Assembly (NCBI GenBank): GCA_002257025.1
Contig: NCHA01000028.1
Span: forward strand, 1-34,063
Length of the DNA stretch: 34,063 nucleotides
Direction of reading: 5' to 3'
Origin: Sphingobacteriales bacterium 16-39-50
GTDB lineage: Bacteria > Bacteroidota > Bacteroidia > Sphingobacteriales > Sphingobacteriaceae
The translations under genes and the position numbers were made by a program. Below the pieces are notes generated by a model. The model searched no databases and was not told the DNA's origin. It saw only the letters and a list, made by a program, of their open reading frames with translations. Position 1 is the stretch's first letter, and the number at the start of each line of letters is the position of its first letter. Shown piece by piece: positions 27,841 to 34,063 of the stretch.

Positions 27841-28225
27841 AATAATTCAATCTAAATGCAAAGGTACAGCGCAAAAACTGCGTCAGGGCTGAAATTACAT
27901 CAAAATGGAGGGAAATCAAAAACAGGGTAATAAAAATATGCTATTCTGTATTCAGGAAGTATTCAAAACCTGATTAATTTCAGATTCTTCTCACTCAATG
28001 CAGTACAAGACATCATTTATTATTTTAACGTGAACTCGACATAATATTTTAAAAACCACATAGAAACATAGCATTTTAAAGTTCTAACATAAATTTTAGA
28101 CTCAGACAGCCTTGAAGCTTCGCTTCAATATATAAGATTTACAATCTATGTTTCCTTTAAACCACTATAAATTCAATCTATGTGGTTAAATATTAATCTT
28201 TAGATTGTTTAATATCGAACTCACG
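27841..28225. other. ppc to alpha/beta hydrolase intergenic region
   Basis: This 385-bp gap contains the ppc promoter candidate near one end. At the other end is a nested inverted-repeat element (28027-28227) that reaches into the hydrolase stop codon. No gene was found in it. Confidence 0.7.
27859..27866 (-). promoter_or_regulatory. Candidate -7 promoter box of ppc
   Basis: The minus strand reads TACCTTTG followed by CA, an exact match to the Bacteroidota TAnnTTTG box, with the ATG 19 bp downstream. No TTG occurs at the normal -33 distance, so only the -7 element supports it. Confidence 0.45.
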
Positions 28226-28227
28226 TT
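28027..28227. repeat. Nested inverted-repeat (MITE/REP-like) element
   Basis: Outer arms AACGTGAACTCGA (28027-28039) and TCGAACTCACGTT (28215-28227) pair with two mismatches. Middle arms AACCACATAG (28054-28063) and CTATGTGGTT (28178-28187) pair perfectly. Inner arms AAACATAG (28064-28071) and CTATGTTT (28146-28153) pair perfectly. In the centre is a hairpin TTGAAGC-TTC-GCTTCAA (28112-28128). The whole can fold into one long cruciform or hairpin. Motifs like CTATGTTTCTATGTGGTT recur in Bacteroidota intergenic DNA as far as I recall, so this is probably a dispersed element. Confidence 0.8.
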
Positions 28228-29038
28228 ATTTTAAGAAATCATGAAGATGTTTGTTGAATTCATCAGCTTGTTCAAGATTGGAAACATGGCCAGCATGATC
28301 AACGATTCGAAGTATTGACCCTTTGATACTTTTATTCATAAATTCTGATTGAGCAAGGGGTGTTACCTGATCTTCTCTGCCGCAAATAATCAATGTTGGA
28401 ATATTCACCTGGCCTAGTGATGAACATGTTTCTGAACGCTCAGCTAATGCCCTTAGGCCCATCATAATTATTTGCTTAGAATTTGATTGGATAACATTTC
28501 GAAGTTCTTCAACAACTTCCTCCTTTTCAGTCAAAGAATCCTTATAGAAAACATTTTTTATAAATCCTTCGGTGAAATTTTCAGTTCCGTTCAAAGCTAT
28601 TTCATCGATCAGCTTTAGGCGCTTTTCTTTTCCTTCAGGAGTGTCGGCAATACATTGTGTATCACATAAAATCAAGGCCCCAAAACGATCAGAGTATCGT
28701 TTGTGTGCATTAAGCGCAATGTAACCACCCATTGATAATCCGCAAACTATTGCTTTATCAATATTTAACTTATCCATAAACTGGATTAAATCATCTCCAA
28801 ACAGATCCATGCTCAGGACTGATTTCTCATCTTTGGAATTTCCAAATCCTCTGATGTCACAGGCAATTACACGATATGATGACTTTAAAAAATCAAGCTG
28901 AGACAGCCACATTTGCTTACTGAAGGGAAAACCATGCAAAAAAATAATTGGAACAATTCCTTCACCCAGATCATCATAAGCTAAATCGAAGTTATTTACC
29001 CGGCTAATTAAATTATATCCCTTAGCTACTCTTTCCAT
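28226..29038 (-). CDS. Alpha/beta hydrolase
   Basis: A 270-residue cytoplasmic serine hydrolase. The oxyanion segment is IIFLHGFPFSKQMW, the nucleophile elbow GLSMGGYIAL (Ser102), and the acid and histidine are Asp223 (GREDQVTP) and His251 (DHAGHVSNLEQ). The overall pattern resembles 3-oxoadipate enol-lactonase, esterase and lipase-like members, but the lid region gives no substrate. The strand is opposite to the GNAT gene, from which it is separated by a 353-bp divergent gap. Its TAA stop lies in the right arm of the inverted-repeat element at 28027-28227. Confidence 0.88.
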   Translation of the reverse strand: MERVAKGYNLISRVNNFDLAYDDLGEGIVPIIFLHGFPFSKQMWLSQLDFLKSSYRVIACDIRGFGNSKDEKSVLSMDLFGDDLIQFMDKLNIDKAIVCGLSMGGYIALNAHKRYSDRFGALILCDTQCIADTPEGKEKRLKLIDEIALNGTENFTEGFIKNVFYKDSLTEKEEVVEELRNVIQSNSKQIIMMGLRALAERSETCSSLGQVNIPTLIICGREDQVTPLAQSEFMNKSIKGSILRIVDHAGHVSNLEQADEFNKHLHDFLK

Positions 29039-29391
29039 AAATTTCCTTTTAACAGGCTATTATTGTAAATGATATTTCTGAACCAAAAATTGCCCCTTGC
29101 TAAATTTCAACCCATAATTAGCATTTTAATCACAAACCTAATAATGAAACATGGCTTTGTGTTATATGGCTTCTGCAAAGAGTTGTAAAATTCACACTTA
29201 AATTAAATACCTGTTCCTTTATACAACGTCTTAAGTGAGTATTTTATGTTGTTGCATATTGAAAAAAATATTAATTCAATCTCAAAAGACTGCCAATTTA
29301 ACAGACCATTGTATTAAAAATGCTTCCTGCCTGAGAGGGTATTATCGCTGAAAAAAAACATAGAATGTAATTTTTTATTAAAAAAGAATAG
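29039..29391. other. Divergent intergenic region, hydrolase/GNAT
   Basis: A 353-bp AT-rich gap between divergent genes. Besides the TAGGTTTG box on the minus strand I see nothing firm: a 14-codon open frame near 29144 is too short to support, and no terminator or repeat stands out. Confidence 0.5.
29133..29140 (-). promoter_or_regulatory. Candidate -7 promoter box of the alpha/beta hydrolase gene
   Basis: The minus strand reads TAGGTTTG, matching TAnnTTTG, about 95 bp before the hydrolase ATG. The -33 TTG is missing at the expected distance, so this is only a candidate. Confidence 0.3.
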
Positions 29392-29799
29392 ATGATAAAT
29401 TATCAACAAGAAGAGAACCTGAGCGTAGACGAATTCAAAAGCGTATTGCTGAATTCAACTTTAGGAGAAAGAAGACCAATTGAGGAGCCTGAAAGATTAT
29501 CTGAAATGCTCAAACACGCTAATTTAATTTTAACTGCGAGAGATAATGGCAAACTCATTGGCATTGCCCGATCTCTGACTGACTTTGTATTTTGCACCTA
29601 CCTGTCAGATCTGGCTGTTGACGAAAAGTATCAGAAAATGGGTATTGGCAAAGAATTAGTCCGGCAAACCAAATTAGCAACACCCGGTGCGAAACTAATT
29701 TTACTTTCAGCACCAAAAGCAGTGAACTATTATCCTAAAATTGGTATGACTAAATGGGATCAATGCTTTGTACTTGACAATATAGATGATTTAAGATAG
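29392..29799 (+). CDS. GNAT family N-acetyltransferase
   Basis: A 135-residue single-domain acetyltransferase. Motif A with the acetyl-CoA pyrophosphate loop is LSDLAVDEKYQKMGIGKELV (71-90), preceded by the beta strand GKLIGIARSLTD. The end AVNYYPKIGM matches the usual YxxxGF/M helix-strand of the family. The acceptor substrate is unknown. Its length is at the short end of the family but all core elements are present. Ribosome binding site is weak. It stands 112 bp before the esterase gene and need not be co-transcribed. Confidence 0.88.
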   Translation: MINYQQEENLSVDEFKSVLLNSTLGERRPIEEPERLSEMLKHANLILTARDNGKLIGIARSLTDFVFCTYLSDLAVDEKYQKMGIGKELVRQTKLATPGAKLILLSAPKAVNYYPKIGMTKWDQCFVLDNIDDLR

Positions 29800-29910
29800 G
29801 ATGTTTCAGAAATATGCTTAAGGGATTGTTTAGCTCTTTACGTCTGTTTGATACTAATCCGAAGATAAGTATCTTGAGAAAATTTAATCCTAATCCAAGG
29901 CATACCCCCG

Positions 29911-30771
29911 ATGAAAAAATTTATTTTACTTTTTTGCTTTTGTCTCTGCTCTGGCACATTATTAAGTCAGGTCAGAAGCCAGAGCAAGCCCTTTTTACTC
30001 GGCGAGATCCTTGAGATAAATTCCTCAGAATTAGCTGAAAAAAGAACCCTGAATATTTACCTGCCGGCAGGTTACAGCAGGTCCGATAGTTCCCGCTACC
30101 CGGTGATATATTTACTCGATGGTTCTGCAGATGAAGATTTTATACATGTTGCCGGCCTGGTACAATTCAATAATTTTCCCTGGGTTAACCGTCTTCCCGA
30201 ATCCATTGTAGTGGGTATAGCTAATATCAATCGCAAACGGGATTTTACTTATCCCAGTAGTATTGAGGAGGATAAAAAACAATTTCCAGGCACAGGGTAT
30301 TCCGACAGGTTCATCGCTTTTATTGAGGAAGAATTACAGCCATTTATTGCGAAGGAGTATAAGGTAAATGATTCAAAAATGATCATCGGTCAATCTTTTG
30401 GAGGATTACTGGCCACCGAGATCTTATTGAAAAAACCTAAGCTGTTTAATAAATATATCATTATCAGTCCCTCTTTATGGTGGGACAACGGCTCCCTTCT
30501 TAAACAAAATTCCAGCCTGCTTTACGAAGGTTTTTCTCAAAGTACAGGTATTTATATCGGGGTTGGAAAAGAAGGGTTAAGTCCCGGAAATATACCACAT
30601 GTAATGGAAGTGGATGCCAATTTACTTGCTGAAAAATTAAAAGCCGGCAAAAGTAAAACAGTCCAGGTACATTTCGATTACCTTCCGGAGGAGGACCATG
30701 CAACAATCACACATCAGGCTATTTTTAATGCTTTCAGATTATTGTATCCTTTAAAAGAGCGCAGAAAATAG
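29911..30771 (+). CDS. Exported alpha/beta hydrolase, putative esterase (Esterase D/IroE-like)
   Basis: A 286-residue protein with an N-terminal signal peptide (MKKFILLFCFCLCSGTLLSQ), so periplasmic or secreted. The fold matches the putative esterase family: NIYLPAGYSRSD, YPVIYLLDGS, nucleophile elbow IIGQSFGGLLATE (Ser162) and C-terminal histidine in EEDHATITHQA (His263). The acid may be Glu221 (GVGKEG). Such enzymes hydrolyse siderophore esters, feruloyl esters or S-formylglutathione. No siderophore genes are visible here, so substrate is open. It precedes the exported aminopeptidase by 119 bp on the same strand. Confidence 0.85.
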   Translation: MKKFILLFCFCLCSGTLLSQVRSQSKPFLLGEILEINSSELAEKRTLNIYLPAGYSRSDSSRYPVIYLLDGSADEDFIHVAGLVQFNNFPWVNRLPESIVVGIANINRKRDFTYPSSIEEDKKQFPGTGYSDRFIAFIEEELQPFIAKEYKVNDSKMIIGQSFGGLLATEILLKKPKLFNKYIIISPSLWWDNGSLLKQNSSLLYEGFSQSTGIYIGVGKEGLSPGNIPHVMEVDANLLAEKLKAGKSKTVQVHFDYLPEEDHATITHQAIFNAFRLLYPLKERRK

Positions 30772-30784
30772 TCAGAACGATTAG

Positions 30785-30840
30785 ATAATCAGCTGATTAT
30801 GAAAAATCAATTTTTATTTCTACTTTCCATTATAGTTTAG
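30785..30840 (+). other. 16-bp palindrome and 13-residue signal-peptide-like ORF
   Basis: ATAATCAGCTGATTAT (30785-30800) is a perfect palindrome. An ATG at 30799 overlaps its end and opens a 13-codon frame reading MKNQFLFLLSIIV before TAG at 30838. That peptide looks like the start of a signal sequence, so it may be the remnant of an exported-protein gene, or chance. The palindrome could be an operator for the aminopeptidase gene. Confidence 0.3.
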
Positions 30841-30890
30841 CTTCGAATAGCTAAAAAATATTCTTTAACTAACCTGTTTGAAACAAATTC

Positions 30891-32489
30891 ATGAATAAAT
30901 ACATAATCGGCCTTTGGCTATTTGTACTATCGATTAATGCAAATGCCCAGCATAATCTTCCAGGCGACTTCCTCAGTAAAGAATTTCATGCTGGTAGAAG
31001 AGAAGCCTTCCGCCAGAAGATGCCCGAAAATTCTGTCGCTGTGATTTTTTCCTTCCCTGAGCGGGTGTTTTCCAATGACGTAACTTATAGTTACCATCCC
31101 AATCCTGATCTGTATTATCTGAGCGGTTATAAAGAACCTGATGGAATGCTGATCATCTTTAAGGAGATGCAAAAAAATGGCGATCGATCATACAATGAAT
31201 TGATTTTTGTCCGGAGTCGCAATCCATTACTGGAACAATGGACAGGGCGGCGGCTTGGTGCAGATGGTGCAAAAAAAGATTTAGGATTTGCTTATGCATT
31301 TAATACAGAAAAGTTTAAAACATTTGAAATTGACTTCAAAGGCTTTAAAAGTATACAATATGATATATTCCCGGATGATGCCGGTTCAGGGACATTGCAA
31401 TCATTGATCAACACATTCTCTAAAAAAGCAGAGATAAAAAAACGGGAGAATAAATACATTATTCAGGCACATAATCTGCTCGCCAATTTTACTTCTCCTA
31501 CCAATCTGGCTAACAGGGTAAGCAGGATCAAAGCAAGCATGGCCAACACGGAGGATTCTGATTACCGGAATGACCCGATTTTAAACCAGATTATTCAAAA
31601 TCCTGATGAGGCTACGCTGGCCATGGTACAAAAAAAGATTAAAGAAGATCCGGCCCCTTCCCAGGAATATAACAAGCTAATTTCTTCTCTAAGGGAGATT
31701 AAAACCCCTGAAGAACTGGTATTACTTAGAAAATCAATTCAACTCTCTGCCATTGCTCATAAAGAAGTAATGAAGGCTATCACGCCAGCCATGTCTGAGT
31801 CAGAGATAACAGGAATATTTCATTATGTTCATAAACGCTATGGTGCCATGGATGAGGGTTACCCTCCAATTGTGGGTTCTGGTGGCAATGGCTGTATACT
31901 CCATTATATTGAAAATAATGCGACAAAAGTTGATAATCAGCTGGTTTTGATGGATGTAGGATCTGAATACCATGGTTATTCGGCCGATATCACCCGAACG
32001 GTTCCTGCAAACGGAAAATTCAGTCCTGAGCAGAAAGCAATCTACCAATTGGTTTACAAAGCTCAGGAAGAGGTCTTTAAAATTGTCAAAGAAGGAACAC
32101 CATTCCAGGATCTGAATGTAAAAACTACTGAGGTGCTTGCACAAGGACTGCTGGAACTCGGTATCATTAAGGAGAAAAAAGATGTTTCGCGATACTATAT
32201 TCATGGTGTTTCACACCACCTTGGGCTCGATGTTCATGATAAAAACATCACACCTGTGTTAAAAGAGAATATGGTGATTACAGTTGAGCCTGGTATTTAC
32301 ATTCCGAAAGGAAGCCCTTGTGATCCTAAATGGTGGGACATTGCTGTTCGGATTGAAGACGATCTGCTGATCGGCAAATCCGGAAATGAAAATTTATCAG
32401 TCGCTGCACCAAGAAAGCTGGAAGATATTGAAGCTACTCTGGCACAGAAGAGCGCATTGAATAATCTGATCCTTCCAAAACTAAAGTAG
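30891..32489 (+). CDS. Exported M24B Xaa-Pro aminopeptidase (aminopeptidase P family)
   Basis: Removes N-terminal residues that precede proline, using a dinuclear metal centre. The 532-residue protein has a signal peptide (MNKYIIGLWLFVLSINANA), an AMP_N-type N-domain (EAFRQKMPENSVAVIFS, PDLYYLSGYKEPDG) and a C-terminal pita-bread domain. All five metal ligands are present: Asp355 (LMDVGSEYH), Asp366 (SADITRT), His442 (GVSHHLGLDVHD), Glu466 (VEPGIYIP) and Glu489 (RIEDDLL). An insertion of about 70 residues separates the two domains (about 180-265). The export signal places it outside the cytoplasm, where it probably helps degrade peptides for nutrition (inference). Confidence 0.94.
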   Translation: MNKYIIGLWLFVLSINANAQHNLPGDFLSKEFHAGRREAFRQKMPENSVAVIFSFPERVFSNDVTYSYHPNPDLYYLSGYKEPDGMLIIFKEMQKNGDRSYNELIFVRSRNPLLEQWTGRRLGADGAKKDLGFAYAFNTEKFKTFEIDFKGFKSIQYDIFPDDAGSGTLQSLINTFSKKAEIKKRENKYIIQAHNLLANFTSPTNLANRVSRIKASMANTEDSDYRNDPILNQIIQNPDEATLAMVQKKIKEDPAPSQEYNKLISSLREIKTPEELVLLRKSIQLSAIAHKEVMKAITPAMSESEITGIFHYVHKRYGAMDEGYPPIVGSGGNGCILHYIENNATKVDNQLVLMDVGSEYHGYSADITRTVPANGKFSPEQKAIYQLVYKAQEEVFKIVKEGTPFQDLNVKTTEVLAQGLLELGIIKEKKDVSRYYIHGVSHHLGLDVHDKNITPVLKENMVITVEPGIYIPKGSPCDPKWWDIAVRIEDDLLIGKSGNENLSVAAPRKLEDIEATLAQKSALNNLILPKLK

Positions 32490-32553
32490 CCAGAATTTTG
32501 TTTCCACCATTGGTAAAATGAAACCTATCGAAATCTAATTTCAATTTTAAAAA

Positions 32554-33276
32554 ATGGAAATGACAGACAATAAAACAAACAGAAAGATCTTTTACGGAAA
32601 TGCATACCTGTATTTTATACTAGCAGCAGTAGTTACCATTTTCGCTTTCTTCCCGTCATATTTTAATCGTTTAACAAGTACAGATGATGCTCATCACTTT
32701 CATGGCATCACAGCTACTTTGTGGTTAGTCCTCCTGATCATACAGCCCTTTTTATATAAGACTGGTAATCTTAGATGGCACCGCATGATCGGTAAGATTT
32801 CATTTGTATTGGTTCCCTTGATCATTATCAGTGCTTTGAACATGGTGCAAATTATGCTGATAAATAAGGCTTCCTATCCTCCTAATATCCCAGATCGGCT
32901 GGCATTCATAGATTTTGCAACCTTAGTTCAATTTTTGCTATTCTACCTGCTGGCTATTTACAAGCGCAAAGAAATTCAGCTACATGCCCGGTACATGGTT
33001 TGTACGGTACTGGGTCCTTTAATACCGGCTCTTACACGCCTTCTATTCCGGTTTCCGGGCATCGATAATTTTAACAAGTCACTCAATATCAGCTATATAA
33101 TTATTGAAGTTGTATTAATATTATTATTGCTGGATGATAAACGTTCCGGAAAGATACCTCTGCCTTATGTACTGGCTATAATTCTATTCATTGTTCAGCA
33201 TTTACTTATGAATTTTGTTGCAGAATGGGAATGGTGGATTAAACTAATGGAAACATTTGCCCTCTTGAAAATTTAA
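32554..33276 (+). CDS. Polytopic membrane protein with conserved histidines
   Basis: A 240-residue protein with about seven membrane segments. Histidines sit near membrane-segment ends in HFHGITATLWLVLLI (His50), LRWHRMIGKISF (His76) and LHARYMVCTVLGP (His144). This arrangement recalls small b-type-haem or DUF2306-like membrane proteins, but I cannot prove haem binding and do not recognise a named family. The next gene starts 9 bp after the stop, so the two are almost certainly co-transcribed. Confidence 0.7.
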   Translation: MEMTDNKTNRKIFYGNAYLYFILAAVVTIFAFFPSYFNRLTSTDDAHHFHGITATLWLVLLIIQPFLYKTGNLRWHRMIGKISFVLVPLIIISALNMVQIMLINKASYPPNIPDRLAFIDFATLVQFLLFYLLAIYKRKEIQLHARYMVCTVLGPLIPALTRLLFRFPGIDNFNKSLNISYIIIEVVLILLLLDDKRSGKIPLPYVLAIILFIVQHLLMNFVAEWEWWIKLMETFALLKI

Positions 33277-33285
33277 AAACAAATT

Positions 33286-33762
33286 ATGAAAAGATTATTC
33301 CTTTTAATCCTCTTACTGATCAGCATCAATTCTTTTGCCCAGAAAAAACAAAACCCTGAAGAAAAAGAAATTCTGTTGAAAGTTCAGCAGTTTTTTGATG
33401 CACTTGAAAAACAGGATACGGTACTGTTTAAATCCATATTACTAACAAATGGGCAAGTCTGGGCGATCTCCGAAAAAGAAAATGTGGCAAAATATTCTAT
33501 GCGGCAGTTTAGTGATTTCATGAGAACTTTGATAAATCCGGCAAGGGTTATTCAGGAAAGAATGCTTTCTTCAGAAGTAAAAATTCATAACAGGATTGCG
33601 ATGGCCTGGGTACCCTATACCCTGGATATTAGCGGCAAATTCTCACATTGCGGGGTGGATCTGTTCACGTTTTTAAAAACGGATGAAGGCTGGAAAATAG
33701 CTACTGCAGCTTATACAATTGAGCCGGAGGGCTGTTCACATTTCGGCTCGAGGCCGGAATGA
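33286..33762 (+). CDS. Exported NTF2/SnoaL-like (DUF4440-type) protein
   Basis: A 158-residue protein with a signal peptide (MKRLFLLILLLISINSFA). The rest has the pattern of a small NTF2-like cone fold: helix EKEILLKVQQFFDALEKQDT, then strands IHNRIAMAWVPYTLDISG, CGVDLFTFLKTDEGWKIATA and a C-terminal tail. This family includes ketosteroid-isomerase-like enzymes and many ligand-binding proteins, and the sequence gives no substrate. It lies 9 bp after the membrane-protein gene and may act with it at the cell envelope. Confidence 0.78.
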   Translation: MKRLFLLILLLISINSFAQKKQNPEEKEILLKVQQFFDALEKQDTVLFKSILLTNGQVWAISEKENVAKYSMRQFSDFMRTLINPARVIQERMLSSEVKIHNRIAMAWVPYTLDISGKFSHCGVDLFTFLKTDEGWKIATAAYTIEPEGCSHFGSRPE

Positions 33763-34063
33763 TAGAGGAAAAGTAATATCATATGGCGTTTGTCATTCCG
33801 TACCTGACCCCAATGTCCTTTTTCAAGAGTTGAGTTCAACTCTGTTGATTGTTCTTTCAAGATCGAAATTTTCTTTGTGAATCCAGAATACTGTCTCATA
33901 TTTATAAATGACCCTGAATGGGTCACATATTTATAGAACATCTTAGCGAAAAAATCTCGACCCCGATTTCTATGATCTATGCAACTAATCTTTGATAATT
34001 TTTTTCATAGGGTCGGTTATTGTTGACACATGCAAAAATCCGGTGGATTAACTTGTTTCTAAC
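33763..34063. other. Repeat-rich intergenic end of window
   Basis: No gene is supported. It contains an 8-bp-stem palindrome (33826-33843), a TGACCC/GGGTCA hairpin flanked by direct repeats of CATATTTATA (33897-33935), and a CGACCC...CTATGA / TCATAG...GGGTCG inverted pair (33958-34015). None is followed by a clear T-run, so these look like repeats rather than terminators. Confidence 0.6.
33897..33935. repeat. TGACCC/GGGTCA hairpin flanked by CATATTTATA direct repeats
   Basis: A 6-bp stem (33909-33914 with 33920-33925) has loop TGAAT. The identical 10-mer CATATTTATA occurs on both sides (33897-33906 and 33926-33935). It resembles short palindromic intergenic repeats I recall from other Bacteroidota. 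Confidence 0.6.

Noticed and set aside
29814..30014. 66-codon plus-strand ORF before the exported esterase
   Set aside because: It runs out of frame into the esterase signal-peptide region and has no recognisable domain. The esterase frame is clearly the real one.
31800..32204. 134-codon minus-strand ORF within the aminopeptidase gene
   Set aside because: It is antisense to the metal-binding domain of the peptidase, and no family is recognised.
33711..33941. 76-codon minus-strand ORF
   Set aside because: It overlaps the end of the NTF2-like gene, runs through palindromic repeats and resembles no family I know.

Overview
The window is chromosomal DNA from a member of the Bacteroidota, and everything in it looks like ordinary resident chromosome rather than a phage or plasmid. 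The reasons are: an AT-rich sequence with mostly weak Shine-Dalgarno sites; a promoter of the Bacteroidota form TTG-N20-TAnnTTTG; a complete Bacteroidota-style division and cell-wall (dcw) cluster; an FtsZ ending in the tip NNSFLHDNVD; a histone H1-like Hc1 protein; and a serine-palmitoyltransferase-like enzyme. I cannot place it below phylum with confidence. No tRNA, rRNA, CRISPR array or intact insertion sequence was seen.

Layout. 1-411 is a repeat-rich gap. 412-3402 (+) carries ligA (NAD-dependent DNA ligase) and dapA (lysine/meso-DAP synthesis), closed by a bidirectional terminator shared with the convergent Hc1 gene (3471-3671, -). 3947-5188 (-) is a PLP-dependent acyl-CoA condensing enzyme of the serine palmitoyltransferase/KBL family. 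It has its own promoter and a terminator on each side. 5489-21328 (-) is the dcw cluster, read in the order mraZ, rsmH, ftsL, ftsI, murE, mraY, murD, ftsW, murG, murC, ftsQ, ftsA, ftsZ. ftsI-murE-mraY-murD are coupled by TAATG overlaps, and mraZ is preceded by a three-box MraZ operator. 21691-25284 (+) holds a quinone-oxidoreductase-like enzyme and four small poorly characterised proteins. 25288-27840 (-) is phosphoenolpyruvate carboxylase and 28226-29038 (-) an alpha/beta hydrolase. 29392-33762 (+) holds a GNAT acetyltransferase, an exported esterase, an exported M24B aminopeptidase P, a membrane protein with conserved histidines, and an exported NTF2-like protein. 33763-34063 is another repeat-rich gap.

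How the genes fit together. MurC, MurD, MurE, MraY and MurG build lipid II. The DNPR motif of MurE predicts meso-diaminopimelate as the third residue of the stem peptide, which agrees with DapA nearby. FtsW and FtsI polymerise septal wall; FtsL and FtsQ link them to the FtsA/FtsZ ring. murF, ddl and murB are not in the cluster and must be elsewhere.

The least ordinary feature is in the gaps. At least four noncoding gaps (upstream of ligA, after ftsZ, between murD and ftsW, between ftsL and ftsI) contain related elements made of 7-bp periodic arrays: a left arm of TTGATAA- or GTTRTTR-like heptamers, a short core often containing TTCATTG, and a right arm of RTCAAYT-like heptamers in roughly inverted orientation. 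Two of them supply the stop codons of ftsZ and murD. A separate nested inverted-repeat element of about 200 bp lies between ppc and the alpha/beta hydrolase and supplies the hydrolase stop codon.
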